The notes beneath the pieces are model-generated. The model made no database searches, was not told where the DNA came from, and worked only from the letters and a program-made list of their open reading frames with translations. A stretch of DNA of 64,000 bases, taken from contig CM038722.1 in NCBI GenBank assembly GCA_021613375.1, positions 25,545,941-25,609,940 on the forward strand, given 5' to 3'. Shown here one piece after another: positions 12,639 to 25,108 of the stretch. Position numbers and translations under genes: made by a program. Source of the DNA: Megaleporinus macrocephalus. Lineage: Eukaryota > Chordata > Actinopteri > Characiformes > Anostomidae. How positions within the stretch are numbered: position 1 is the stretch's first letter; each line of letters opens with the position of its first letter.

Positions 12639-14268
12639 ATACATGATTTTTAACTGTTAACTGTTTCAGTGATGATGTTTTCTTATACCAGAGACGATGT
12701 ACTGAATCTACTTTATTTAATGCCACAAATACGTGCAGCCCCAAATTAATAACCCTTAGAAATTTTGAATATAGTAACATCATCTTGCTGTACAACAAAA
12801 ACGTTTCATAGATGTCAAGAAGTAAACTTTTCTGCTCAACTTTTCATGGAATTCAAGTCATAATAAAATAAAACTTTAGACTTTAGAACTTTAGAGTCTT
12901 CCAACACGCTTTCTCTGCTGGTTTCCGAGACCTCTGCGGGAGAAATAATTAATCTAGATCATCAACATGCTTTCCTTCTTGCTGATGATAACTGTGACTC
13001 AACCCTAAGGGTTGAGTTCGTTTACTGATATATTTATTTGAGTGTGGGCGTGAGGCCTCGGCAAGGCTGTTCAGTGCATTTGCGCTCGTCTCCCAGCTGG
13101 GCCCCTTGTTCGAAGGAGTAGCTGTGATTTGTTTGCAGCTTACTAGTTCTAATGTGTTTTGGCCACCAGTACTATAGATTTTTCCCCCTCATGGCTGAAG
13201 TTGACTAAGCTGTCAGCTGTGGGGGTTGCGCGACAGCTCTCCAATAGAGCATTTATTTTCCAGAACATTCTTAGGGCCTAAATCTTCCCCTGGATGGCAA
13301 TATTAGTGCGAGTGTGATGACTGTTGCATTAAGTCAGATTAGTGAGAAGAAGGTTCACTGACAGTGGAAGCTTATGCTGGATTTAGTGTTCGCTGGGAGT
13401 TTATTGACTCACAGATTTGTCAGGGTTTTAGTATTGAGAGGTGGGGGGGGGGTTATGGCCACCCCCCATTTACTGTCCCACACGCCCCCGGACAAACACA
13501 GGCACAAGTATTCATAAACAGACTCACACATACAAACACATGTAAGGTGTGTCTCAAAACCTAGTGAGGGTCTACATAAGCAGCATTTTACGTCATAGTA
13601 TGCGCTCTCGACATGTAGACTGTCCCAATACATATCTTAACCATGTTGTCTACTGAGAAACCTTATTTAGACTTGATTTTAAAGAAGCACTGAACGCTTC
13701 CTCAGCCGCTAAGACAATCCCATGATGCAACACAGGCTAATCTACGAGCAGTGAAGTGGTTTTAAAATGTGAGTTATTTTGATTTTCTCTGGAGTTTTAA
13801 TGTGTTTCTGGTCATATAATCACACAAAACAGTTTTTTATTATCAACTCTGTAATGAGTCGTTGCCGGCTGGTAGCTTAGCAACCAGCTAAACCACCGGT
13901 CGCATGCTGCAGTGGGCGGGAACAAGCCGTGATGCAGTCTCTCTCTAACTAGAGAGTCTCAGTAATCTGTTTTATGAGGAGAGATGAGGAGAGAACACTG
14001 CTACTTACACAGCTGCCTACATAGACAGCCTACTTACACACTCACTAGGTTTTGAGACACACCCGCAAACAGGTCCATAAATATTTGAATGTTGACAACG
14101 TTATTGGTATTTTTGCATATTGGTGTTGGAAATGAAATGAGCTCAGTGTCTAAAGTGCAGACAATAGCCAAGTCATCTGATCCCAGTCCAGTCAAGCATG
14201 CATTTCAGTTACTGAAGGTAACACTGAGGGTACAGAGTCTCAAGTCTAACAAAGCAACACCAGGGAAG
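12639..14268. other. Gene-free stretch
   Basis: No gene, RNA gene or named element recognised. Contains a short G-run at 13441-13451. The short open frames here have no domain I recognise. Confidence 0.5.
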
Positions 14269-14269
14269 A

Positions 14270-14372
14270 AACCTAATGTCTTGTCATGTCTTTGGGCTCC
14301 AGACCTCAGGCAGTATTTGAATGCAACCCGGATCGTCTTGCTGTGAGGCGACAGGGCTAACCACTACACCAC
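14270..14372. repeat. SINE/LINE-like dispersed fragment
   Basis: The segment containing tgtgaggcgacagggctaac and cactacaccac matches the wording of a very common fish dispersed repeat ('...gtgaggcgacagcgctaaccactgcaccac'). Its origin, tRNA-like or LINE tail, cannot be settled by eye. Confidence 0.45.
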
Positions 14373-14401
14373 AAGTATAAATAATAACAATAATAACTGT
14401 C

Positions 14402-14650
14402 AAGTAATTCAGAAAAGACCTGGTAGACCACCAAAACTGTCTCCAGCAGATGAACAGTATTTAAAGCTTTCATCTTTGGGATAGAGAAGAACATTAAGTT
14501 TCACTCTTGCTTCAGACCTGAGAACATCTACAGGTGTTTCTGTCCATCCATCCTTTATGAGAAGATTCACAACACAAAGCAGGTGTAGCTGTCACAAAGA
14601 CCTGACAGAGAAGGCTTCACATTTGCTAATGAAGCTAAGCAGCAGTTGGT
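14402..14650 (+). pseudogene. Tc1-like transposase N-terminal remnant
   Basis: Conceptual translation gives QVIQKRPGRPPKLSPADEQY, a stop in the frame, then RRTLSFTLASDLRTSTGVSV and HPSFMRRF. The GRPPKLS linker followed by the helix-turn-helix-like segment is typical of the bipartite (paired-like) DNA-binding region of Tc1 transposases, which binds the transposon ends. The in-frame TAG after LKLSSLG and loss of similarity after about 14650 show that it is dead. The catalytic domain was not found nearby. The 69-residue open frame from 14557 is only the tail of this remnant. Confidence 0.7.
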
Positions 14651-15226
14651 GTTTTCAGAACAACAGAGCAATACATCTTGTTACAAAACCAAGAAAAACA
14701 TTTATCTATGTTCTATGCTTTTTAAGATCTTTTGCATCGTTTTTAAAATGTTCCAGAAAAAAATAGGTATAAAATATCTTTGCATTAACTTAAATTATAA
14801 GAAATTAAAATAGTTTCCTTCTTTTGTGAAGCTAATATTTTAGAAACGCATGATCATATGTAACCAGTCACTTTTTTGATAGCACCATTTATAGTATTCA
14901 TCCGCTGTGTGTCAATAAAGCTCAGCGGTAACTGTCAGACGGGCATCTGCTGCTCAGGTAGTCCACACACACGCACACAGGTATAGTTTGTAGATTACTG
15001 CACTATTGTACTGTGGGTTTGTGAAGCAGCTCTAAATAAATGAGATCATTCACGCTGTTTCACATATAGTGGAGATTTTCTCCTCCAGCTGTGTGTCCAG
15101 CTGTTATGGCTGCAATGCCAGGTGGGGTGTCCATTAGTGGTGTTACACAGGCAATCAGCGCTGCTGTGTGTGTCTCTGTGTGTGTGTGTAAGCATGTTCA
15201 TATGTGTATGTGAAAGGTGCAAGACC

Positions 15227-15341
<115 letters not shown>

Positions 15342-15786
15342 CATTGCTGTCTGTCACGCTATACAGAAGTACAGAAGTATACAGTACAGCAGGGGGGTCC
15401 TATGGGACATAGAGTGGGAGGTAATTTAAACGTGTCTCAGACTCATTATATGATGGAGTGTTAGTGCTGTGTTGGTGTGTATGTGTGTGTACAGATGGAA
15501 GAGGATTTGAAGGGCCAGTCAGATTCCCAAGCTGCAACAATTACCATACAACACTGCTGTACTGTCAAATTATGTTCCACAGCCTGAGTGATCAAATTAG
15601 CTCTTATACATTATAATCAAAACAACAACAATTTACCTCAGAACAACAACAACAATGACAAATACAGAATATACTCATATCATCCTAACTGATGCCATCA
15701 GCCTGTAGGGATCAGGTAAATTAGTTTAACTTGAGAACTGCAGTCAAATACCAACTCTTAAATGTCTCTGTGGTTAAACATATATC

Positions 15787-15787
15787 A

Positions 15788-15846
<59 letters not shown>

Positions 15847-15847
15847 A
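15787..15847. repeat. (AAAT)n microsatellite
   Basis: About 15 tetranucleotide units. Confidence 0.97.
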
Positions 15848-17490
15848 ATAATTAAAGGTTTCTGTTTCAGTAGAAACCATGTAAATTGTAACTGTAAAAT
15901 TGAAGTATGTATAGTTTGATTCATGTTGCAGGGCTGGTTAGTAATATAATACATAAAACAGCATTAACTAATCAGGATATAAAACAGTAACAGTAACTAT
16001 TCTGTTACAGTTACAGTAAAGAAGACAGTAATCAGATTACAGGTACGTTCTAAAATCAGGGTCATTACCAGCAGGATTACATTCACAGTCAAAGAGTTTT
16101 TATTTGAGAGGAAGGGCGGCTAGAACAGAATCCTGAATACAATGTGAAAAGAGAGTTAGGTCTCGAGAGCAGCAGTGAGTTCTATTCTCGCATGTGTTAA
16201 AATGTTAAAATGATCTTTATTTGTAGCTACAATGATCAGATCCCATGCAGTGTTCTTGTAAAATGAATAGCTTTTAAAATTAACTGTACATCCTTATTTC
16301 TGTGAGCTGCTGAAACCGTTGAGAACTGATTAGTCCAAGCCTAACGCACCATGTTCATGTTAGAACATGAACCCTTATTAGCCAGAACAGTCTGTAGCAG
16401 CTAGAACACACATGATTGGCAGTTAGCATGGCCTCCAAATAATCATTGTTGAAAAAATCCTTCAAAAGTAGTCTTAACATTTTTATAATTCTATCTATAG
16501 AGAAATAACAATATTACATTTGTTTCTATAAATTGAATCATGTTACACTGATTGTCATTTTTATCTTTCACATATTTCCATGTTACTATTATTTTCACAT
16601 ATTTCCATGTTACTATTACTTTCACATTATTTCAATTTTTCATAAAACAGTGCAGGTGTTTCTGTGTGTTCAGCATAAGTTAGTTTCCATTCTTGTTCAA
16701 AGTCTAAAATTATTCTTTACTTTTCTTGTTACTCTTACCTTTTTACTTTAACATATTTGATTAAAGACCAGTAATGCTAAAGGAATGGAAACTAATCAGA
16801 TTGTATTACTCTGACATGGTACTGATCTCAAGTAAAGCTCTCAATTCTGCATACTGTTAGGATTTGTATGCTTGCCCAATACTACTAAAATAACATAAAC
16901 CACTTTATATTGGGCTTTGTTTATAATACAAAACATGACAAATGGCCAATTTCCTCTACTAGTAGGCCACTGTTGTTGCATTCTGATGTTGTCATATTGT
17001 CACATTAACTCAGTGTGAAATGGAAAATATGACAAAGTTCTTTTAGAGTCCTGCTCCAGCTACAGATGTATAGACATAGATATATCAGAGTTAATATATT
17101 ATATATATAATATATATATATATTTAGTTTGCTGTTATTGGATAAAAGAGAGAGAGCAACCATCAATAAATATGGCAGCCCACTAGAAAATAATAAATAA
17201 AACATTTTTCTTGGTTTATTTGAATGGCACTGGACATGTACACCATATTGCAGCCCATATTAATAGGGCTTAAAATTATTATTTTTTAATTTTAATTTAA
17301 ATTTAAAAAAAAAAACCCATATCATGTCTATGTTCACAAAATTCTGGAAATGTCCCCTTTTATTTAAAATATGTGTACATTGCTTTCCAAATGTATAATT
17401 AACTCCGTAGTCCATACAGTACATACGTGGAAGCTATGGTGCAAAAACAGCCTATTTTGAATTAATTTATTTTGTGATTTCATGAAAACA

Positions 17491-17493
<3 letters not shown>
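15848..17493. other. Gene-free AT-rich stretch
   Basis: No gene recognised. Holds a 26-bp direct repeat (about 2.3 copies of tttcacatatttccatgtta plus tail, 16566-16630) and a short AT tract at 17095-17122. Confidence 0.6.

Positions 17494-17571
<78 letters not shown>
17494..17571. repeat. (AT)n microsatellite
   Basis: About 39 perfect dinucleotide units. Confidence 0.97.
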
Positions 17572-17573
<2 letters not shown>

Positions 17574-19115
17574 TGTGCAAAATGCTCTCTTGGTATTTCC
17601 CAGGTTAGCTGGCAACCCCAGCGTTGCCTAACTGCTAACTCACCAGTGACGCTGATGCTAGTTTCAGTTCTAACGAAATGTTTGGTTTATGAATTCTTAT
17701 TCTGGAAATGGTCTTTTCTAGTTTGATCATGTCTTCCACCCAGAACTTCCATTTTGAGGTCTAAGAGATATTCAGGGGGATTCAGGGGGTACCTGGGGAT
17801 TCACACCTTACCATTATTTACCTATTCAGCCTACAGCATGCAGTTTAGCCGCACTCATTTATTGATGTTACATGTAGGCATGGCACCAGGACAACATAAT
17901 TAGTGGGGCTTCTGAAAGTCTACAAACCTACGTGGCACTATATATTTATACTTTAGAATCATCTTGTATTGTTTATTTAATTGCTGCTTTTATTTGCTGC
18001 TTATTGGAGTATGTTGATGGGTGGAAAGGCATGCCCCCCCTAAATGACCCCCTGATACTAGGCCTAATTTTAAGTACTGTTTTTAACCACAGTTCTTTTG
18101 TTATTAGGCACAATACAGTGCTGCCAATCAGAGTAGAGTTCATTTGCATATAGCACTACTAAAAGAACAGTAACAAAAACAATCGGTTTAATTACACTGT
18201 AAACAGACCTCAGAGAGGAAAATAGAGGAAAAGAAGAAAAAACACATGTAAAAATCTTCAGAACACAGAAAAATGGATAAAAATATAATGTTTTATATAT
18301 ACATGGATAAGAATATACTGTTTTATATATAAATGGATAAGAATAAATGGATAAGAATATACTGTATTGCTTTAGTTCTGGTCAAGCTGATCACATACAC
18401 AATTGTTTTTGGCTCACTTAAACATATTGATACGTACCGGTAATCGATGATCAAGGTCAGATTAATGAAGCGGTAAAGTCTAGCGGTTAATTTGCTCCTC
18501 ATCTGTGTCGAGTCAAACATTCGATCCTCTGATTGCGCAGTGGTCAAAGGTCGCTTCAGTGGGGAGGCTGTACTAAGTGAGTGGCTATTTTTGGTCCTCA
18601 GCTGATACCTGCATTGAGAGAGAGGAAGAAAAGGGAGGGAGGGAAGGGACTCATTTTATTAGATTTACGAGCTCGACCTTGGCTTTAGCGCTAACTTTTT
18701 GTTGTGAGATGTCATTCGTCTGCTCTCTTCTCCAACTCCAAAGTCCCCTGATCAATACTCCCATGAATCTTTGCATTTCCCATGAGTGCCCATCTCATTA
18801 TATATGGATGTTCTTTTCTTGTGCTCTCTCTCTCTCTCTCTCTCTCTCTAGAGCAGTGTGTCACTTCTTATGCCCCGTTCCCACACCTCCCAAAGACCAG
18901 ATCAATCAATGCAGTCATTAATGCAAACACAGCAGGTGTTTTATCTGGATAACAGTGCCACAATGAAAATCTGAGGCTTTGTTTTTTATCACAGATAAAG
19001 TGAAACCACAGATCATTTCATCACTGTACTGATTTCATGGCAGATAATGGCCTAAAAGTAACTAATACATGATCTCAGATGTAACAGTAACAGAAAATCA
19101 CCTGCTGTAAGTTCA
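17572..19115. other. Gene-free stretch with small repeats
   Basis: No gene recognised. Includes short tandem copies of a tggataagaata motif (18273-18360) and a (CT)n microsatellite at 18824-18849. Confidence 0.6.
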
Positions 19116-19241
19116 CAGGAGTTCAGGCAGAAAGACTAACACTCAAAATCAAATACTAATGGAAATGTATTCATGATCATAGTACATAGTTAGTAGTTAG
19201 TATGACATTCAAATGAGAGCATCTGCAAACAAGAAAAGGCA

Positions 19242-19338
<97 letters not shown>

Positions 19339-19473
19339 ATATATTCACAGGAGTTCAGGGAGAAAGACTAACACTCAAAATCAAATACTAATGGAAATGT
19401 ATTCATGATCATAGTACATACAGTTAGTAGTTAGTATGACATTCAAATGTGAGCATCTGCAAACGAAAAGGCA

Positions 19474-19487
<14 letters not shown>
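19116..19487. repeat. Direct duplication of about 140 bp around an AT tract
   Basis: The segments 19116-19250 and 19346-19487 are near-identical (both run from cacaggagttcagg to gcaaacaatatata) and differ by a few substitutions and small indels. They are separated by a long AT microsatellite (19247-19344). A duplication primed from the AT tract is likely. Confidence 0.85.
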
Positions 19488-19548
<61 letters not shown>

Positions 19549-19577
19549 GACAAATGACAAATGCTCTTTTATTGAAC

Positions 19578-19653
<76 letters not shown>

Positions 19654-19694
19654 AACAATAATATAGGCAATGGTTTAATAAAAGAGCATTTGTC
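19479..19694. repeat. AT tracts enclosed by a 27-bp inverted repeat
   Basis: AT microsatellites lie at 19479-19545 and 19583-19648. The sequence 19556-19582 (starting gacaaatgctcttttattg) is the reverse complement of 19668-19694 with one mismatch, and the second AT tract forms the loop. DNA or transcript could fold into a long hairpin. Confidence 0.85.
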
Positions 19695-20100
19695 CGCATG
19701 TGTGATGGTTCCCTCATGTTCTGTACACTAAACAAGCTTAACATAATCACATCACACTAAACCAATGTTAAACCAATGTAATCAGTTACTTTGCAGGCCA
19801 GCCAAATGGCTCTTTCCTGTCAAACCAGGTGGTTCTTTGACATCCTAAGGAAAATGCAACAGACTCTCGGGAAAAGTCTGGCATGAAATGCAAGCCACAC
19901 TTGCAGCCACTAAAATCAGAACTTTTATTGACACCTATGTAATATGCTGTCACACTATTTGGAGTAAAAGTAAATCTTTTGTTATGCAGCCTAAGCCTAT
20001 GTTTTTCTTCTGATCTGTGGAGAATCTCAAAACTATGCAGTAAAAACAGTAGGTGACTTTAGATGCAATCCAAGTCTCCGTCCGAGCTTCTGATATGTAT
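19695..20100. other. Gene-free stretch leading to array 2
   Basis: No gene recognised. From about 20010 the wording of the second tandem array begins to appear in diverged form (ctgatctgtggagaatctc, then aagtctccgtccgagcttct). Confidence 0.55.
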
Positions 20101-20640
20101 AGAAATCTCAGTACCGTGTACAGTGTTATTTATAACACGGTGCTGATCTGTGGTTAAAACTGTTACTTGTTGTTTTACTGTTTCAACAACTTTCAACTAC
20201 TAGGAATTGAAATTTTTATTGACTGTTGGATGCACACTAATACCTGGAACACATTTAATCTTTCTGTTGAACTTATTGTGTTACGTTGTACAGAGCATTC
20301 AGAGGATTTCATGAGCTCAAGGTCTCCTTCCAGGTCTCTGTCCATGGTGCTGTCTGGATGGATGGATGGATGGAATGATAGGGAATTTATCAATTTTATT
20401 AATTGACTAAATTTAAAAAAGGCTGCACCCACACCGAAAGTGAAAGTCTATAGTAAAAGCATGTAATTTAGAATACAGTCTGAGTTTCTGTTTATGGTAC
20501 TGACCTGTGGTTCAAACCGCTACTTGTTGTTTTACCGTTTGAGCTTTAAAAACTTGCCTGATGTTTTTGAATAGATGCAGTAATGCATATTAAGAATTTT
20601 ATTTTTGGATGGAACTGTTGGACGTACACAAGTACTCGAG
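20101..20640. repeat. Diverged left flank of array 2, old long-period units
   Basis: Two diverged copies of a unit of roughly 360 bp. A ctgatctgtggttaaaactg / ttacttgttgtttta module occurs at 20141-20183, 20501-20540 and again to the right of the array at 25084-25127. It is followed by a ttggatgcacact / ttggacgtacaca module (20227, 20627). Each longer unit contains one tctctgtccatggtgctg-like module, the seed of the short-unit array. Confidence 0.75.
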
Positions 20641-23600
20641 AGCTGTCCAGGTCTCTGTCCATGGTGTTGATCTGTGAAGAAGTCGTACTGTTTTTGACTT
20701 TAGAGTCTCTGTCCATGAAGCTGATCTGTGAAGAAATCATTGCACTGTTTTTGACTTTAGAGTCTCTGTCCATGAAGCTGATCTGTGAAGAAATCATTGC
20801 ACTGTTTTTGACTTTAGAGTCTCTGTTCATGGTGCTGATCTGTGAAGAAATCATTGCACTGTTTTTGACTTTAGAGTCTCTGTTCATGGTGTTGATCTGT
20901 GAAGAAGTCGTACTGTTTTTGACTTTAGAGTCTCTGTTCATGGTGCTGATCTGTGAAGAAGTTGTACTGATTTTGACTTTAGAGTCTCTGTCCATGGTGC
21001 TGATCTGTGAAGAAGTCATTGTACTGATTTTGACTTTAGAGTCTCTGTCCTTGGTGTTGATCTGTGAAGAAGTCGTACTGTTTTTGACTTTAGAGTCTCT
21101 GTCCTTGGTGTTGATCTGTGAAGAAGTCGTACTGTTTTTGACTTTAGAGTCTCTGTTCATGGTGCTGATCTGTGAAGAAGTTGTACTGATTTTGACTTTA
21201 GAGTCTCTGTCCATGAAGCTGATCTGTGAAGAAGTCGTACTGTTTTTGACTTTAGAGTCTCTGTTCATGGTGCTGATCTGTGAAGAAGTTGTACTGATTT
21301 TGACTTTAGAGTCTCTGTCCATGAAGCTGATCTGTGAAGAAGTCATTGTACTGATTTTGACTTTAGAGTCTCTGTCCTTGGTGTTGATCTGTGAAGAAGT
21401 CATTGCACTGTTTTTGACTTTAGAGTCTCTGTCTATGATGCTGATCTGTGAAGAAGTCATTGCACTGGTTTTGACTTTAGAGTCTCTGTTCATGGTGCTG
21501 ATCTGTGAAGAAGTTGTACTGATTTTGACTTTAGAGTCTCTGTCCATGAAGCTGATCTGTGAAGAAGTTGTACTGTTTTTGACTTTAGAGTCTCTGTTCA
21601 TGGTGCTGATCTGTGAAGAAGTTGTACTGATTTTGACTTTAGAGTCTCTGTCCATGAAACTGATCTGTGAAGAAATCATTGCACTGTTTTTGACTTTAGA
21701 GTCTCTGTCCATGAAGCTGATCTGTGAAGAAATCATTGCACTGTTTTTGACTTTAGAGTCTCTGTTCATGGTGTTGATCTGTGAAGAAGTCGTACTGTTT
21801 TTGACTTTAGAGTCTCTGTTCATGGTGCTGATCTGTGAAGAAGTTGTACTGATTTTGACTTTAGAGTCTCTGTCCATGAAGCTGATCTGTGAAGAAGTCA
21901 TTGTACTGATTTTGACTTTAGAGTCTCTGTCCTTGGTGTTGATCTGTGAAGAAGTCGTACTGTTTTTGACTTTAGAGTCTCTGTTCATGGTGCTGATCTG
22001 TGAAGAAGTTGTACTGATTTTGACTTTAGAGTCTCTGTCCATGAAGCTGATCTGCGAAGAAGTCATTGTACTGATTTTGACTTTAGAGTCTCTGTCCATG
22101 GTGCTGATCTGTGAAGAAGTCGTACTGTTTTTGACTTTAGAGTCTCTGTCCTTGGTGTTGATCTGTGAAGAAGTCGTACTGTTTTTGACTTTAGAGTCTC
22201 TGTCCATGAAGCTGATCTGCGAAGAAGTCATTGTACTGATTTTGACTTTAGAGTCTCTGTCCTTGGTGTTGATCTGTGAAGAAGTCGTACTGTTTTTGAC
22301 TTTAGAGTCTCTGTCCTTGGTGTTGATCTGTGAAGAAGTCGTACTGTTTTTGACTTTAGAGTCTCTGTCCATGAAGCTGATCTGCGAAGAAGTCATTGTA
22401 CTGATTTTGACTTTAGAGTCTCTGTCCTTGGTGTTGATCTGTGAAGAAGTCGTACTGTTTTTGACTTTAGAGTCTCTGTCCTTGGTGTTGATCTGTGAAG
22501 AAGTCGTACTGTTTTTGACTTTAGAGTCTCTGTCCATGAAGCTGATCTGCGAAGAAGTCATTGTACTGATTTTGACTTTAGAGTCTCTGTCCTTGGTGTT
22601 GATCTGTGAAGAAGTCGTACTGTTTTTGACTTTAGAGTCTCTGTCCTTGGTGTTGATCTGTGAAGAAGTCGTACTGTTTTTGACTTTAGAGTCTCTGTCC
22701 ATGAAGCTGATCTGCGAAGAAGTCATTGTACTGATTTTGACTTTAGAGTCTCTGTCCTTGGTGTTGATCTGTGAAGAAGTCGTACTGTTTTTGACTTTAG
22801 AGTCTCTGTCCTTGGTGTTGATCTGTGAAGAAGTCGTACTGTTTTTGACTTTAGAGTCTCTGTCCATGAAGCTGATCTGCGAAGAAGTCATTGTACTGAT
22901 TTTGACTTTAGAGTCTCTGTCCTTGGTGTTGATCTGTGAAGAAGTCGTACTGTTTTTGACTTTAGAGTCTCTGTCCTTGGTGTTGATCTGTGAAGAAGTC
23001 GTACTGTTTTTGACTTTAGAGTCTCTGTTCATGGTGCTGATCTGTGAAGAAGTTGTACTGATTTTGACTTTAGAGTCTCTGTCCATGAAGCTGATCTGTG
23101 AAGAAGTCGTACTGTTTTTGACTTTAGAGTCTCTGTTCATGGTGCTGATCTGTGAAGAAGTTGTACTGATTTTGACTTTAGAGTCTCTGTCCATGAAGCT
23201 GATCTGTGAAGAAGTCATTGTACTGATTTTGACTTTAGAGTCTCTGTCCTTGGTGTTGATCTGTGAAGAAGTCATTGCACTGTTTTTGACTTTAGAGTCT
23301 CTGTCTATGATGCTGATCTGTGAAGAAGTCATTGCACTGGTTTTGACTTTAGAGTCTCTGTTCATGGTGCTGATCTGTGAAGAAGTTGTACTGATTTTGA
23401 CTTTAGAGTCTCTGTCCATGAAGCTGATCTGTGAAGAAGTTGTACTGTTTTTGACTTTAGAGTCTCTGTTCATGGTGCTGATCTGTGAAGAAGTTGTACT
23501 GATTTTGACTTTAGAGTCTCTGTCCATGAAACTGATCTGTGAAGAAATCATTGCACTGTTTTTGACTTTAGAGTCTCTGTCCATGAAGCTGATCTGTGAA

Positions 23601-25108
23601 GAAATCATTGCACTGTTTTTGACTTTAGAGTCTCTGTTCATGGTGTTGATCTGTGAAGAAGTCGTACTGTTTTTGACTTTAGAGTCTCTGTTCATGGTGC
23701 TGATCTGTGAAGAAGTTGTACTGATTTTGACTTTAGAGTCTCTGTCCATGAAGCTGATCTGTGAAGAAGTCATTGTACTGATTTTGACTTTAGAGTCTCT
23801 GTCCTTGGTGTTGATCTGTGAAGAAGTCGTACTGTTTTTGACTTTAGAGTCTCTGTTCATGGTGCTGATCTGTGAAGAAGTTGTACTGATTTTGACTTTA
23901 GAGTCTCTGTCCATGAAGCTGATCTGCGAAGAAGTCATTGTACTGATTTTGACTTTAGAGTCTCTGTCCATGGTGCTGATCTGTGAAGAAGTCGTACTGT
24001 TTTTGACTTTAGAGTCTCTGTCCTTGGTGTTGATCTGTGAAGAAGTCGTACTGTTTTTGACTTTAGAGTCTCTGTCCATGAAGCTGATCTGCGAAGAAGT
24101 CATTGTACTGATTTTGACTTTAGAGTCTCTGTCCTTGGTGTTGATCTGTGAAGAAGTCGTACTGTTTTTGACTTTAGAGTCTCTGTCCTTGGTGTTGATC
24201 TGTGAAGAAGTCGTACTGTTTTTGACTTTAGAGTCTCTGTCCATGAAGCTGATCTGCGAAGAAGTCATTGTACTGATTTTGACTTTAGAGTCTCTGTCCT
24301 TGGTGTTGATCTGTGAAGAAGTCGTACTGTTTTTGACTTTAGAGTCTCTGTCCTTGGTGTTGATCTGTGAAGAAGTCGTACTGTTTTTGACTTTAGAGTC
24401 TCTGTCCATGAAGCTGATCTGCGAAGAAGTCATTGTACTGATTTTGACTTTAGAGTCTCTGTCCTTGGTGTTGATCTGTGAAGAAGTCGTACTGTTTTTG
24501 ACTTTAGAGTCTCTGTCCTTGGTGTTGATCTGTGAAGAAGTCGTACTGTTTTTGACTTTAGAGTCTCTGTCCATGAAGCTGATCTGCGAAGAAGTCATTG
24601 TACTGATTTTGACTTTAGAGTCTCTGTCCTTGGTGTTGATCTGTGAAGAAGTCGTACTGTTTTTGACTTTAGAGTCTCTGTCCTTGGTGTTGATCTGTGA
24701 AGAAGTCGTACTGTTTTTGACTTTAGAGTCTCTGTCCATGAAGCTGATCTGCGAAGAAGTCATTGTACTGATTTTGACTTTAGAGTCTCTGTCCTTGGTG
24801 TTGATCTGTGAAGAAGTCATTGCACTGTTTTTGACTTTAGAGTCTCTGTCTATGATGCTGATCTGTGAAGAAGTCATTGCACTGTTTTTGACTTTAGAGT
24901 CTCTGTCTATGATGCTGATCTGTGAAGAAGTCATTGCACTGTTTTTGACTTTAGAGTCTCTGTCTATGATGCTGATCTGTGAAGAAGTCATTGCACTGTT
25001 TTTGACTTTAGAGTCTCTGTCCATGGTGCTGATCTGTGAAGAAGTCATTGTACTGTCTAGAGTAAAAGCATGTGGGTTATAATGGTCCTGATCTGTTAAT
25101 ACCCCCAT
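20546..25108 (-). other. 1520-codon repeat ORF, probably not a gene
   Basis: If translated, the protein is about 80 repeats of an 18/19-residue polar unit rich in Ser, Thr, Asp and Lys (DRDSKVKNSTTSSQI and variants). It has a short unique N-terminus (MGVLTDQDHYNPHAFTLDST) and a 30-odd-residue unique C-terminus. There is no hydrophobic signal, membrane segment, Cys pattern or recognised domain. Unique sequence contributes only about 60 codons. The opposite strand is equally open, which is what a stop-free triplet-multiple repeat gives without selection. An AATAAA on the minus strand near 20395 is weak support. I list it so that the reader knows the frame exists. Confidence 0.12.
20641..25075. 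repeat. 54/57-bp minisatellite open on both strands
   Basis: About 80 units of the form tctctgtccatgaagctgat, ctgtgaagaagtc(att)gtac, tg(a/t)ttttgactttagag. Units are 54 bp, or 57 bp when they carry an extra att triplet. Because every length is a multiple of three and no unit has a stop in the two relevant frames, ORFs of about 1500 codons run through the array on both strands (+ 20583-25082; - 20546-25108). The + frame repeats LICEEVVLFLTLESL and the - frame repeats DRDSKVKNSTTSSQI. Neither shows a domain, a signal peptide or an unambiguous splice or promoter context. A triad of 54+54+57 = 165 bp repeats at 22204, 22369, 22534 and onward. The whole pattern recurs at an offset of 1872 bp. I read it as a young minisatellite. 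Confidence 0.93.

Noticed and set aside
20583..25082. 1499-codon + strand ORF as a leucine-rich repeat protein
   Set aside because: The LICEEVVLFLTLESL unit lacks the LRR consensus (LxxLxLxxN). The frame is equally open on the other strand, and the sequence is a minisatellite.
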